Shown one piece after another: positions 5,197 to 13,583 of a DNA stretch of 42,673 bases. The notes under the pieces are model-generated. The model was not told the origin of the DNA, did not search any database, and saw nothing but the letters and a program-made list of their open reading frames with translations. The position numbers and the translations under genes were made by a program. Origin of the DNA: a virus; the IMG/VR virus record IMGVR_UViG_3300031707_000049, positions 1 through 42,673 of that record; one strand, 5' to 3'. The stretch's first letter is position 1. Each line of letters opens with the position of its first letter.

Positions 5197-6962
5197 TGAT
5201 TACACGAATCGAGATTGAAGATTTTCGGTGCATCAAGCACCTGAAACTGGATCCGGTCCCGTCCTGCTTGGTACTCGCCGGCAGAAATGGGCAGGGGAAA
5301 TCGTCCGTGCTCGACGCGGTCCGGATGGCCATGTTCGGTTACTGCGGACGCACAGGCAAAACCGGTCAAAACGCGCGCGACCAGATCAGGCTGGGAGCCG
5401 GGGAGGCCCGGATCGCCGTGGCGTTCGGTGACCTCATTGCCGTCGCTGTCATCAAACAAAAGGGGAACGAGTTCATGGTCATGAACATGGACGGCGAGAT
5501 CATGCAGGACATCATGGATCGCGCGGCGATGTGGCGGACACTCGGTGTCTCAATGGAGAACGCCGCGGTCGCCGCCATGCCCGACATGGTTCTGACCGGG
5601 GGCGAGTTCGGCGACATACTGACTCGCCGGCTCGCACCAAAGATCACGTCTGAACTGGTGAAAAACCATGCCGGCGACAACTGGACTTGGCTATCTGAGT
5701 TCGCGGCAAAACAACGCATCACGTTCACGTCACTGGCGAACCTGGCAAGCCTCGGCGATCTCGCCTATGCCCGCCGCACAGACGTGAATCGCGAACTGAA
5801 ATCCGCCCGAAAACGGATCGAGGACATGGGGGATGTGTTCGCCCCGAAATCCAAGACCGGCCAGGATCTCGCCATCTCAGACACTGACCGCATCAAGGCC
5901 GATGTGGCTCGCCTGATGCGCGAACGCGAATCCCTGCTCGAGGAACGGGGCCGCGTCGCCGCCGTCACGCCCCAGGTGGACGTAACGGCTCTCAGAAAAG
6001 AACTTGATAACCTAGTCGCGCGGCTCGGCGAGATTGGCGACGAAATCGGCGGTCTGGCCGAGGACAAAGAACTGTCCGAGCGATACGGTGATGTGTCGCG
6101 CATCCAGGGGGAAATCGAGGCGGCCACGAACCAGCTCACTTTTTTCAAGCAGGGTGTCTGCCCCACCTGCGGCCGCAAGATGACCAAATCCGATGACCGC
6201 GTAACCGCACTGGCCGAGAAACTCTCGTCCGCCCAGGGTGCCCTTGGTCTGGCAACGACCGCACGCGAGACCGCTCACGACGAAGTGCAGCGGCGCCGGG
6301 TCCTCGAAGGGGAGTTCCATGACGTCCAGGGCCGCATCAAGATCGTCAATCATCAACTCGACCAAACAAACAACGCCGGCGGTTCCCAGCGGCCCTTGGC
6401 CGAGATTGACGCGGACTTGTTGGCCAAGGCGGAAACGGTGGCGCGCGGCCAGGCTATACTTCGCGACCTCGCGCGGCTCACAGAAAAGACTGATCTCGAT
6501 GATTTCGTACATTCTCTCGAGTCCGAGGTCGCGCATCTCGATTGGGCCGTCGAACAATTCCGCAACGGCGCGCTCGCCAAGTTCCTGATCCGCGACATGG
6601 CCACGCCGTTTCTTGAACGGTGCAACGTCGCCCTCTCTGCGGTCGGTAAATCCATCGAGCTCGTCATTGACGGCAAACGCGTCTACGTCATGTTGCGCCT
6701 CAACGAGACCGATGCGTTCCCGTTCGAGATGTGTTCCCGCGGCGAACAGATGTTGGCCAAGGCGGTGATCGCCGCCGATTTTGGGGCGGACAGCTTCGTA
6801 TTGTTGGACGATCTGAACGACCTCGATTTCGAGAACCGGGACAATATCGTGAAGGCCCTCCAGTCCTGCCCCAGTCTGATCTGCGCAGTGGCCGACCAGA
6901 ACGATTCCCTCAATCTCGGCGAAACCGTATTCCTCAACGATGGTGAAATTACCGAATTCTAA
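5196..6962 (+). CDS. Rad50/SMC-like ATPase
   Basis: The 588-aa protein begins MITRIEIEDFRCIKHL, typical of RecF/Rad50-type ATPases. Walker A is GRNGQGKS at 29-36. Central coiled-coil stretches are broken by a zinc-hook-like CPTCGRK near 322. Near 512 an ABC-signature-like CSRGEQML is followed near 534 by FVLLDDLND, the Walker B region. Rad50 proteins bind and tether DNA ends and work with an Mre11 nuclease; no Mre11-like gene is visible here. Possible nuclease partners in the operon are the VRR-NUC and HNH proteins. Start ATG 5196 (TGATG overlap) fits the family N-terminus; ATG 5190 is nearer to the GGAGG. Confidence 0.85.
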   Translation: MITRIEIEDFRCIKHLKLDPVPSCLVLAGRNGQGKSSVLDAVRMAMFGYCGRTGKTGQNARDQIRLGAGEARIAVAFGDLIAVAVIKQKGNEFMVMNMDGEIMQDIMDRAAMWRTLGVSMENAAVAAMPDMVLTGGEFGDILTRRLAPKITSELVKNHAGDNWTWLSEFAAKQRITFTSLANLASLGDLAYARRTDVNRELKSARKRIEDMGDVFAPKSKTGQDLAISDTDRIKADVARLMRERESLLEERGRVAAVTPQVDVTALRKELDNLVARLGEIGDEIGGLAEDKELSERYGDVSRIQGEIEAATNQLTFFKQGVCPTCGRKMTKSDDRVTALAEKLSSAQGALGLATTARETAHDEVQRRRVLEGEFHDVQGRIKIVNHQLDQTNNAGGSQRPLAEIDADLLAKAETVARGQAILRDLARLTEKTDLDDFVHSLESEVAHLDWAVEQFRNGALAKFLIRDMATPFLERCNVALSAVGKSIELVIDGKRVYVMLRLNETDAFPFEMCSRGEQMLAKAVIAADFGADSFVLLDDLNDLDFENRDNIVKALQSCPSLICAVADQNDSLNLGETVFLNDGEITEF

Positions 6963-6977
6963 AGGAGAACGCGAACC

Positions 6978-7355
6978 ATGAAACGCAAGCAAGAAATCCC
7001 AAAAACGAAAGAAGTCGCTCTCACGATGTACCTCAAATGTGCGTTGGCCGACCACGAAAAAATAGATCGCGGACGCGACCTGGCCCATCTCTACGGCGAG
7101 AAGCAACAACTCGAGGCCGACATGAAGGCAACCAGATCGCAATACCAATCCCGCATTGACGGTGTTACTGGCAAGATCTCAATGCTCTCGGACACGATCC
7201 GCGATGCGGCGGAGTTTCGGGATGTCCAATGTGTCCAAGTATTCGACTGGGCAAACAAAGAGGTCTACGTCCGGCGCCCCGATACTGACGAGATCGTTGA
7301 ATCGCGCCAAATGCGCCAGGAAGAACTGCAAACGGAGTTTCCAATTCCAGCGTGA
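6978..7355 (+). CDS. 125-aa coiled-coil protein, function unknown
   Basis: Starts MKRKQEIPKTKEVALTMYLK. Residues 25-75 look like a coiled coil (GEKQQLEADMKATRSQYQ), followed by a beta-rich C-terminus (VQVFDWANKEVYVRRPDTDE). A strong AAAGGAG precedes the ATG. It lies between the Rad50-like ATPase and the helicase and overlaps the latter by GTGA, which suggests a shared DNA-metabolism role. No named family recognised. Confidence 0.7.
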   Translation: MKRKQEIPKTKEVALTMYLKCALADHEKIDRGRDLAHLYGEKQQLEADMKATRSQYQSRIDGVTGKISMLSDTIRDAAEFRDVQCVQVFDWANKEVYVRRPDTDEIVESRQMRQEELQTEFPIPA

Positions 7356-8791
7356 TTCTCCGCGACTACCAACAGCGAGGCGTTGACCAGATCCGCGCCC
7401 GATTCGCCGCCGGCGTCCAACGGGTCTTGTACACGGCCCCAACAGGCTCGGGTAAAACCGAACTGTTCGTCTACATCGCCCGCGGCGCCGCGGCGAAGGG
7501 CAAACGCATCTGCATCCTGGTCCATCGCAGGGAGCTCGTCTTGCAGACCTGTGCGCGGCTTGACTGTCCCCACGGCGTCATCGCCGCCGGATTCCCCGCC
7601 GATCCGCGTCAGATCATCCAGGTCGCCAGCGTCCAGACCCTGATCAACCGTCTCGGGCAATACCCCCAATTTGACCTCATTGTCGTTGATGAATGCCATC
7701 ACTGCCGCGCGATGTCTTACGAAACCATTCTCGCGATGCACCCGGCCGCCAAGGTCCTGGGTGTTACGGCGACGCCGTGCCGTCTCGACGGCCGCGGCCT
7801 TGGCGATCTGTTCCAGGAACTGATTCACGGGCCGTCCGTGCGCTCCCTGATTGACGCCGGGTATCTCGCGGAGCCGGTCGTGTACGCGCCCTCCACGATA
7901 AACACCTCGGGCGTTCACAAGGCCCACGGCGATTACGTCACCCGTGAACTGGCCGCCGTCGCGGACCGGCCCACAATCACCGGCGACGCCATTACGCACT
8001 ATCGCCGGTACGCGAACCGGCTGCCGGCAATCGCGTTCTGCGTCTCCGTCGAGCACGCGCGCCACATCGCCGCGGACTTCCAAGGCGCGGGGTACATTGC
8101 CCGGTGCGTGGACGGCGGCACACCCCAGGCCGAACGCGACGACGCCATTGCCGCCCTCGGGTCCGGGCGAATCCACGTCCTCACGTCATGCGACCTCATA
8201 TCCGAAGGCGTGGACGTGCCCGTTGTCGCCTGCGGGATCATGCTCAGGCCGACTCAATCAACCGCCCTGGCGATCCAACAGACCGGACGCTGCCTGCGTG
8301 TGGCGCCGGGGAAACGCCGGGCTATCATCCTCGACCATGCCGGGAACACGCTCCGGCACGGCCTGCCTGACGATGACCGCGACTGGACCCTCGAACACGG
8401 CCATGCGCGCCGCGGGGTGTCCGATGGCGATGACAAGGTCTCCGTCCGCATCTGTCCCCGCTGTTTCTACGCGCACGCGACCGGTCCCGTCTGTCCGGGG
8501 TGCGGATTCGAGTATCCCGTCGAGGGCCGCGACGTGGCCGAGCGCGACGGCGATCTCGTCCTCCAAACCCGCGAAGAGAAGCTCGCCGAGCAGGCCGCCG
8601 CAACTGATTTTCAGTCCTTGGTCGAAATTGAGGTGAAACGCCGGTACAAACCCGGCTGGGCACTCCACGTCTGGCGCACCAGGGGGAACCCCATCACGTT
8701 CCGCGAGTACAAGGAAATCGAGAAACGCCGAGGCTACAAACCAGGCTGGGCCTGGATACGAAGCAAAATGGAATTGAGTAACGCTACCTAA
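7352..8791 (+). CDS. superfamily 2 DEAD/DEAH-type helicase
   Basis: The 479-aa protein has motif I APTGSGKTE (about 28-36), motif II DECH in VVDECHHC (near 111), motif III-like VTATP, and motif VI QQTGRCLRVAPGKRR (near 308). A C-terminal zinc ribbon follows (CPRCFYAHATGPVCPGCG, near 367). This is the standard phage UvsW/RecG-like SF2 helicase layout. It should unwind or remodel branched or duplex DNA in phage replication or recombination. The C-terminus carries the motif YKPGWA twice. The start is GTG, overlapping the previous stop by GTGA. Confidence 0.88.
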   Translation: MILRDYQQRGVDQIRARFAAGVQRVLYTAPTGSGKTELFVYIARGAAAKGKRICILVHRRELVLQTCARLDCPHGVIAAGFPADPRQIIQVASVQTLINRLGQYPQFDLIVVDECHHCRAMSYETILAMHPAAKVLGVTATPCRLDGRGLGDLFQELIHGPSVRSLIDAGYLAEPVVYAPSTINTSGVHKAHGDYVTRELAAVADRPTITGDAITHYRRYANRLPAIAFCVSVEHARHIAADFQGAGYIARCVDGGTPQAERDDAIAALGSGRIHVLTSCDLISEGVDVPVVACGIMLRPTQSTALAIQQTGRCLRVAPGKRRAIILDHAGNTLRHGLPDDDRDWTLEHGHARRGVSDGDDKVSVRICPRCFYAHATGPVCPGCGFEYPVEGRDVAERDGDLVLQTREEKLAEQAAATDFQSLVEIEVKRRYKPGWALHVWRTRGNPITFREYKEIEKRRGYKPGWAWIRSKMELSNAT

Positions 8792-8810
8792 CCTAAGAAA
8801 GGATCAACAC

Positions 8811-9152
8811 ATGCTCACGAAACAAGATCTGCTCGACAAAATCGAGTACTACTCCGCGTTGCAGAAACGCAATCTCGACCAGACTGTCACCTTCCCCCGC
8901 GAGGAGAACGACAGTGTGCCGGATGAAATCGCGGATTTCCATCAGGCAATGACGGACGTTTTCGAGGCCAAGTTCGAGATCGAAATGTTCAAGATGATGA
9001 CCGAGATCGTCAATGAATCCAAGGATGCCCCCGAAGCCGTCTCACGGTGTTGCATCTACCTGAGCAATCTCGCTAACGTAACCGATTACCCGATTCAGGT
9101 GTTTGCCGAGAAGGCACTCCGCAACGCGTACCCAATCATCGCAATGCTGTAA
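8811..9152 (+). CDS. 113-aa protein, function unknown
   Basis: An acidic, largely helical protein starting MLTKQDLLDKIEYYSALQKR. AAAGGA lies 8 nt upstream of the ATG. It sits between the helicase and the methyltransferase, with 19 nt and 3 nt of spacing. No motif or family recognised. Confidence 0.7.
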   Translation: MLTKQDLLDKIEYYSALQKRNLDQTVTFPREENDSVPDEIADFHQAMTDVFEAKFEIEMFKMMTEIVNESKDAPEAVSRCCIYLSNLANVTDYPIQVFAEKALRNAYPIIAML

Positions 9153-9155
9153 CCC

Positions 9156-10001
9156 ATGCGTGAAATTCGGGCCATAGACGTGTGTGCTGGCGGCGGCGGC
9201 TGGGCGGTAGCTGCACGAGGCACGCCTATCCGTATTGTCGCGGCATTTGACCACGACGAGGACTGTTTGGCTACGTACTCGTTCAATCATCCAGGCGTCG
9301 AATCCATTCAGTGTGACGTTACCACGCATGATTTCTCCAAGTGGGCCGGTATTGACCTCATCTTGGGCGGAATACCGTGCGAAGAGGTTTCGTTGGCTCG
9401 TAACCTAGTTCCACTGGCGGCATCGGATGAGGCACGCATAGCCGCGCTGGTTGACAGGTGCGTCGGTCTGCCTTCCGAGTTAAACGCCCAATGGTGGTGC
9501 TACGAGGACGTTCCTCAAATCAGACGGTTCTTGCCACTCTTCACCCCGTATTTTGAACTGGATTCGCAGTACTTCTCGGCGCAGCGGCGAAAACGAATCT
9601 ATATCGGCAACCTGCCTAAGCCAGTGGAACAATCAAACGATACTCGGCTCTCGCAGCACCTGAGACCGGGACCGTTCCGTATAGGCCAAAAAGTCCTTCG
9701 ATCACGACCGTGCCGCGCAAAGACATACACTGCTACGACGTTCTACGACTGGGATCCTGCTGCAAAATCGCCCACGGTAATAGGTCTGTCCAGTCGCCAT
9801 GACAACTACGCCGCCGTCGGGTTTCCCGGTGGTTATCGCCAACTGCAATGGCAGGAACTCGCATCCTTACAGGGATTTCCTGCCGATTACACTTTCATTG
9901 GCTCGCCAACCTCAACATCGAAGATGATTAGCCAAGCCGTACAAATCGACACTGCACGAGCTATTCTCTCTCGTTTCATCGAGGATCTCTCCCATGCGTG
10001 A
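9156..10001 (+). CDS. DNA cytosine-C5 methyltransferase
   Basis: The 281-aa protein has motif I (DVCAGGGG at 8-15), motif IV with catalytic Cys75 in GGIPCEEVS, motif VI as YEDV with Glu117, where ENV is usual, and motif VIII QRRKR (143-147). Near the end it has a motif X-like SQAVQIDTARAI. It is short for the family, and the target-recognition region is compact. It should transfer a methyl group from SAM to C5 of cytosine. There is no partner restriction enzyme beside it except possibly the overlapping VRR-NUC gene, so it is more likely a solitary phage methylase for escape from host restriction or for regulation. Confidence 0.82.
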   Translation: MREIRAIDVCAGGGGWAVAARGTPIRIVAAFDHDEDCLATYSFNHPGVESIQCDVTTHDFSKWAGIDLILGGIPCEEVSLARNLVPLAASDEARIAALVDRCVGLPSELNAQWWCYEDVPQIRRFLPLFTPYFELDSQYFSAQRRKRIYIGNLPKPVEQSNDTRLSQHLRPGPFRIGQKVLRSRPCRAKTYTATTFYDWDPAAKSPTVIGLSSRHDNYAAVGFPGGYRQLQWQELASLQGFPADYTFIGSPTSTSKMISQAVQIDTARAILSRFIEDLSHA

Positions 10002-10296
10002 ATCGTCGCTCCTGAAACGCATCCAGATTGCCGCGTCGCGCGCCGGGGCCCGCCTGTTCCGCAACAACGTGGGGTTCGACGCCGAACGCCGGGTCCATTA
10101 CGGCCTGTGCCGGGGGTCCTCGGACCTCATCGGATGGACTCCGATCGAGATCCGCGAGGAGCACATAGGCTCCGTAGTGGCCGTGTTCACCGCCGTCGAG
10201 TGCAAATCAAAACGGGGCCGGTTAACCGAAGAGCAACAGCGATTCCTCGATGCAGTCCGCACCGCCGGCGGTATCGCCCGAGAGGAACGAGAATGA
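9994..10296 (+). CDS. VRR-NUC domain nuclease
   Basis: The 100-aa protein spans a full VRR-NUC fold. It has the N-terminal 'R..G....RNN.G' block (RAGARLFRNNVG), GSSDLIG with the active-site Asp, VECKSKRGRLTEEQQRFL with the E-x-K pair, and a closing 'V..AGGIA' block. It is a PD-(D/E)xK nuclease; phage members are often structure-specific (Holliday-junction-like) nucleases. It overlaps the methyltransferase by 8 nt and the next ORF by ATGA. Its last 27 bases recur at 10578-10604. Confidence 0.85.
   Translation: MRESSLLKRIQIAASRAGARLFRNNVGFDAERRVHYGLCRGSSDLIGWTPIEIREEHIGSVVAVFTAVECKSKRGRLTEEQQRFLDAVRTAGGIAREERE
10270..10296 (+). repeat. 27-bp direct repeat, copy 1
   Basis: Identical to 10578-10604. 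It encodes the C-terminal residues GIAREERE of the VRR-NUC protein and contains the ribosome site GAGG and the ATGA overlap of the next gene. Confidence 0.95.
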
Positions 10297-10604
10297 TTGA
10301 CTGGTCGCGCTTCAACTGGGAGATTCATGAGGGCTCGGTGCTGTTGCGTGTTGGAGGACTGGTTAGGGCCGAGATCAGCATCAGTGGGGGGGCTGTTTTG
10401 GCTCCGTTATGGCATCTAGATGAACGTGAATTTGTCTACCAACAGGCGCGTGCGATTTGGAACTGGATGGAAAGAAAGAGAGGTAGTCATGGCAAAACAT
10501 GCGAACAAGATCAACAAACGGAAGTATGCTGCGAGGAAAACCTCGAACCCGACAAAACGGAAGTCGTGAATATCCTTGGTATCGCCCGAGAGGAACGAGA
10601 ATGA
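10293..10604 (+). CDS. 103-aa protein, function unknown
   Basis: Starts MIDWSRFNWEIHEGSVLLRV at an ATGA overlap, after GAGGAACGAGA. The first 65 residues look like a small phage protein; the rest is hydrophilic. It ends with the same IAREERE as the VRR-NUC protein because of the 27-bp repeat. A 26-codon ORF with its own ribosome site lies inside its 3' part in another frame, so the true C-terminus is uncertain. Confidence 0.6.
   Translation: MIDWSRFNWEIHEGSVLLRVGGLVRAEISISGGAVLAPLWHLDEREFVYQQARAIWNWMERKRGSHGKTCEQDQQTEVCCEENLEPDKTEVVNILGIAREERE
10489..10569 (+). CDS. possible 26-aa basic peptide
   Basis: Reads MAKHANKINKRKYAARKTSN plus PTKRKS, very rich in Lys and Arg. GAGAGG lies 5 nt upstream of the ATG. 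It overlaps the 10293-10604 ORF in another frame, so only one of the two may be real over this stretch. No function can be assigned. Confidence 0.3.
   Translation: MAKHANKINKRKYAARKTSNPTKRKS
10578..10604 (+). repeat. 27-bp direct repeat, copy 2
   Basis: Identical to 10270-10296. It again supplies a GIAREERE protein end, a ribosome site and an ATGA junction, here to the MazG-like gene. Confidence 0.95.
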
Positions 10605-10918
10605 CTCTAAACGTTATCAGCGAGAACGCAATGACTACAGCGAACAAACATGGATTTGGAGATACTACTCCAGGCGAGTGGTTTGCAAATATTCATAGCG
10701 AGGTGTCCGAGGCGTGGGAATGCTGGCGCAGTCACCAAGACGTTACACGTGTTCGCAGCGACAATAAACCGGAAGGATTACCATCAGAACTAGCCGACAT
10801 TATTATCCGAGTTTGCGATGTAGCTGCTCGGTTATGTATTGATTTAGATGTTGAGGTAGAACGGAAAATGGTCTACAACGCCACGCGAAATTTCAGGCAT
10901 GGCGATAAACGTGCTTGA
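10601..10918 (+). CDS. MazG-like nucleotide pyrophosphohydrolase
   Basis: The 105-aa protein has the metal-binding helix pattern HSEVSEAWECW and then ELADIIIRVCDVAARLCIDL, followed by KMVYNATRNFRHGDK. This matches small MazG-like/dUTPase-like phage proteins that hydrolyse non-canonical or excess NTPs to NMP and pyrophosphate. Phage MazG has been linked to nucleotide-pool and (p)ppGpp control, which remains a possibility only. ATG 10601 follows GAGGAACGAGA and overlaps the previous TGA. The region is lower in GC than its neighbours. Confidence 0.78.
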   Translation: MTLNVISENAMTTANKHGFGDTTPGEWFANIHSEVSEAWECWRSHQDVTRVRSDNKPEGLPSELADIIIRVCDVAARLCIDLDVEVERKMVYNATRNFRHGDKRA

Positions 10919-10927
10919 GTTCACCCC

Positions 10928-11176
10928 ATGACCCAGTACGCGATTCTTCCACCAGCGTGCGAACGCGAGAAACACATCATCGCCTATATCGATCTTGAAC
11001 TGAAACACGAAACCGCGCTCCGGGTGCTCCTCGCTCTCAAGGAGGATAGCGAGGGGTCCGGACCGCGGCGCGGCCTGCTTCGCGACCACGAGATCGACGC
11101 CATCGAAACCCTTCACTGCTGGTCCGCTACCGCCGGTGGCGAGATACCCTTACAAGGACCACCATGCCTACTATAG
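10928..11176 (+). CDS. 82-aa protein, function unknown
   Basis: Starts MTQYAILPPACEREKHIIAY. The middle is helical, and the last 13 residues overlap the primase-helicase gene in another frame. No clear ribosome site. No family recognised; GC content and codon use match the flanking replication genes. Confidence 0.6.
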   Translation: MTQYAILPPACEREKHIIAYIDLELKHETALRVLLALKEDSEGSGPRRGLLRDHEIDAIETLHCWSATAGGEIPLQGPPCLL

Positions 11177-13335
11177 CCGACATTCGCGCCCAACTCGACG
11201 CCGTCAAAGGTTCCGAATCCTCGTTCACGGCCCGATGCCCCGCACACGACGACCGCACCGCCAGTCTCTCGGCCAAACTCGGCGGGTCCGGTCAAATCCT
11301 TCTCCATTGCCATGCCGGTTGCACTTTCCCCGAGATCATCGCCGCCCTCGGCTACACCGGCAAGGACTTCGCCAAACCCAAACTCGCCGGAGACATCGTC
11401 GCCACTTACGACTACCGCGAGGCCGATGGCACTCTCGTGTTCCAGAAATGCCGCCTCCAACCCAAGTCATTCTTCATTCGTCACCCCGACCCTCACAATC
11501 CCGGCGAATGGATTAACGGACTCAACGGTGTCAGGTCGCGCCCTCTCTACCGGCTCCCCGACCTCATCCCGAAACTCGAACATCACAGAAAGGTCGTCGT
11601 TTGCGAGGGCGAGAAAGACGCCGACCGGCTCTGGTCTCTCGGCCTGGCTGCCACGACGGATTTCGGGGGGGCCGACACCCGTGGCGTCAAGTGGCGCAAA
11701 GAATACTCGGACCTTCTAGCTGACGCCGGCCACGTCGTTGTCCTGCCCGACAACGATCCGCCGGGCCGGGCCCGGGCCCGCGCCATCTGCCTCATGACCC
11801 TGAACTCCGTCTGTCTCACCCTGCCCGACCTGCCTGATCATGGCGACGTATCCGACTGGCTCGATTCCGGTCACACCATCGAGGAATTCCGCGTGCTGGC
11901 CGCCGAGGCCATAGCCGAGCCGCCGCCGATTCCCGAACTCGAGGTTGCCCCGGCCGCCCCGCCCGTCGTCGTCGCCACGGATTCTTCCGTCCAAAAACCC
12001 ATCGTCATAAACAATCATCCGTTGCGGATCGCCGAGGCGTTCCTCGCCCATCACTACGTCCGCGACAATCAACTCCACCTGCGCTGGCACGCCGGCGAAT
12101 GGTTCCGGTTCCTCTGCACCCACTATGAGGTCCTGCCCGTCGCCGTCCTGCGCGCCCAACTCTGGCGGTTCTGCGACGGGCTGCGCATCGCCAACAGCGA
12201 TTCCCTCAAAGTCTCTCCCCGGATCGTCAGCGAAGTCCTCGACGGTCTTCCCTCGCGCAACCTCATCGTCGAGGGGGACCGCCCACAGTGGATCACCGCG
12301 CCGCCTACACCCATGCCCATCCACGAGATTGCCGTCTGCCAAAATGGCATTCTACACATACCCGACCGGACCCTCATCCCCTCGACGCCCGAACTCTTCA
12401 CCACAACCGCGCTGCCGTTCCCGTACAACCCCAATGCCCCGCAACCCGTCCGCTGGCTCCAGTTCCTCAACGAACTCTGGCCCGGCGACGAGGAATCCCA
12501 GATCGCCCTACGCGACTGGTTCGGATACTGCCTCACGCCCGACACCCGGCAACACAAAATCCTCCTGATCGTTGGTCCCAAACGCGCCGGTAAATCCACC
12601 ATCGGACGCCTGCTATCTGAACTCATCGGACACACAGCCGTCTGCAACCCCACACTCGCCTCGCTCGCCCTGCCATTCGGCATCGAACCACTGCTCGACA
12701 AGCATCTCGCTATCATCACCGACGCCCGCCTATCGGGCCGTACCGACGGCGGCGTCGTCGTCGAACGCCTCCTCTCCATCTCCGGCGAGGACGGCCAGAC
12801 CATTGACCGCAAATTCAACTCCTCTTTCAACACCAAACTCAACGTCCGTTTCACCATCCTTACAAACGAACTGCCTCACCTCGAAGACTCCTCCGGCACC
12901 ATCGCCTCGCGGTTCATCACTCTCATCCTCACTAAATCCTGGATCGACAACGAAGACCACGCACTCACCGACACACTACTCGCCGAACTCCCAGGCATTC
13001 TCAACTGGGCACTCACAGGATTCGACTCACTCATCGAACACGGACGACTCTCTCAGCCACAAGCCTCGCGCGACATCGTCCAGGAACTCGCCGATTTCGG
13101 CTCGCCCGTCCAAGCCTTCATCCGTGAAAGATGCGTACTCAAACCCAGCGCTCTCGCCGAATGCAACGCCCTATACGACGCCTTCCGCGAATGGGCTAAA
13201 GAAATCGGCTTCCAAAATGTCCGCTCTAAACTGTGGTTTGCACGTGACTTACGTGCCGTTATACCTACTCTCAAAGTCCGCAATCTAGGCACAGACGAAC
13301 GCACCAGATGCTACGAAGGTATCCAAACAGTATGA
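11164..13335 (+). CDS. primase-helicase (TOPRIM + SF3/D5-like ATPase)
   Basis: The 723-aa protein has a zinc finger (C25, H28, C49, C53) typical of phage primases. A TOPRIM domain follows, with the conserved Glu in CEGEKDAD (near 148) and PDNDPPGR (near 194). A long linker leads to a P4/D5-type SF3 helicase with Walker A GPKRAGKST (near 469) and LAIITDARL near 519 as the Walker B region. A D5_N-like region and a C-terminal wHTH-like end flank it. It should make RNA primers and unwind DNA at the phage fork, acting alone as in P4 alpha-type proteins. AAGGA lies 5 nt upstream of ATG. The repeat-rich 13338-13553 directly downstream may be its origin. Confidence 0.88.
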   Translation: MPTIADIRAQLDAVKGSESSFTARCPAHDDRTASLSAKLGGSGQILLHCHAGCTFPEIIAALGYTGKDFAKPKLAGDIVATYDYREADGTLVFQKCRLQPKSFFIRHPDPHNPGEWINGLNGVRSRPLYRLPDLIPKLEHHRKVVVCEGEKDADRLWSLGLAATTDFGGADTRGVKWRKEYSDLLADAGHVVVLPDNDPPGRARARAICLMTLNSVCLTLPDLPDHGDVSDWLDSGHTIEEFRVLAAEAIAEPPPIPELEVAPAAPPVVVATDSSVQKPIVINNHPLRIAEAFLAHHYVRDNQLHLRWHAGEWFRFLCTHYEVLPVAVLRAQLWRFCDGLRIANSDSLKVSPRIVSEVLDGLPSRNLIVEGDRPQWITAPPTPMPIHEIAVCQNGILHIPDRTLIPSTPELFTTTALPFPYNPNAPQPVRWLQFLNELWPGDEESQIALRDWFGYCLTPDTRQHKILLIVGPKRAGKSTIGRLLSELIGHTAVCNPTLASLALPFGIEPLLDKHLAIITDARLSGRTDGGVVVERLLSISGEDGQTIDRKFNSSFNTKLNVRFTILTNELPHLEDSSGTIASRFITLILTKSWIDNEDHALTDTLLAELPGILNWALTGFDSLIEHGRLSQPQASRDIVQELADFGSPVQAFIRERCVLKPSALAECNALYDAFREWAKEIGFQNVRSKLWFARDLRAVIPTLKVRNLGTDERTRCYEGIQTV

Positions 13336-13337
13336 CC

Positions 13338-13553
13338 ACGTACGCACATTTACGTACGCACAGAATGAGCATATTTCTCTTTTTCGGTCATAAGTCCAAT
13401 AACTACGGTCAACGTACGTACACGTACGCACATTATCTTATTTCTACCCTCTCTGTTTCTCTCCTTCTCCCCCTTTTTCCTCTCCTTTTCCTTTCTCTCT
13501 GTTACTTTCCATCGCGCGTACAAATAAGTAAATGTGCGTACGTGTACGTACGT
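13338..13553. other. origin-like region: iterons, long inverted repeat, pyrimidine tract
   Basis: The motif ACGTACGCACA occurs directly at 13338, 13352 and 13422, and inverted at 13533-13543. A 23-bp perfect inverted repeat joins 13412-13434 to 13531-13553. Between its arms lies a C/T-only-type tract of about 65 nt (about 13440-13510: ctctctgtttctctccttct and more). The region follows the primase-helicase and has low coding character. Repeats plus an easily melted or triplex-prone tract next to a replication initiator suggest a phage origin or a regulator-binding array. No function is proven. Confidence 0.6.
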
Positions 13554-13583
13554 AAAACCACAAACAAAGGAGTTACAACGTAA

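Noticed and set aside
6012-7148. 378-codon minus-strand ORF
   Set aside because: Antisense to the Rad50-like ATPase, which has clear motifs; open only because of high GC and codon bias.
12572-13288. 238-codon plus-strand ORF
   Set aside because: Ser/Pro/Thr-rich frame shadow of the primase-helicase ATPase domain.
13308-13583. 91-codon plus-strand ORF
   Set aside because: It is made of the repeat elements and the pyrimidine tract, has no ribosome site and overlaps the primase end.
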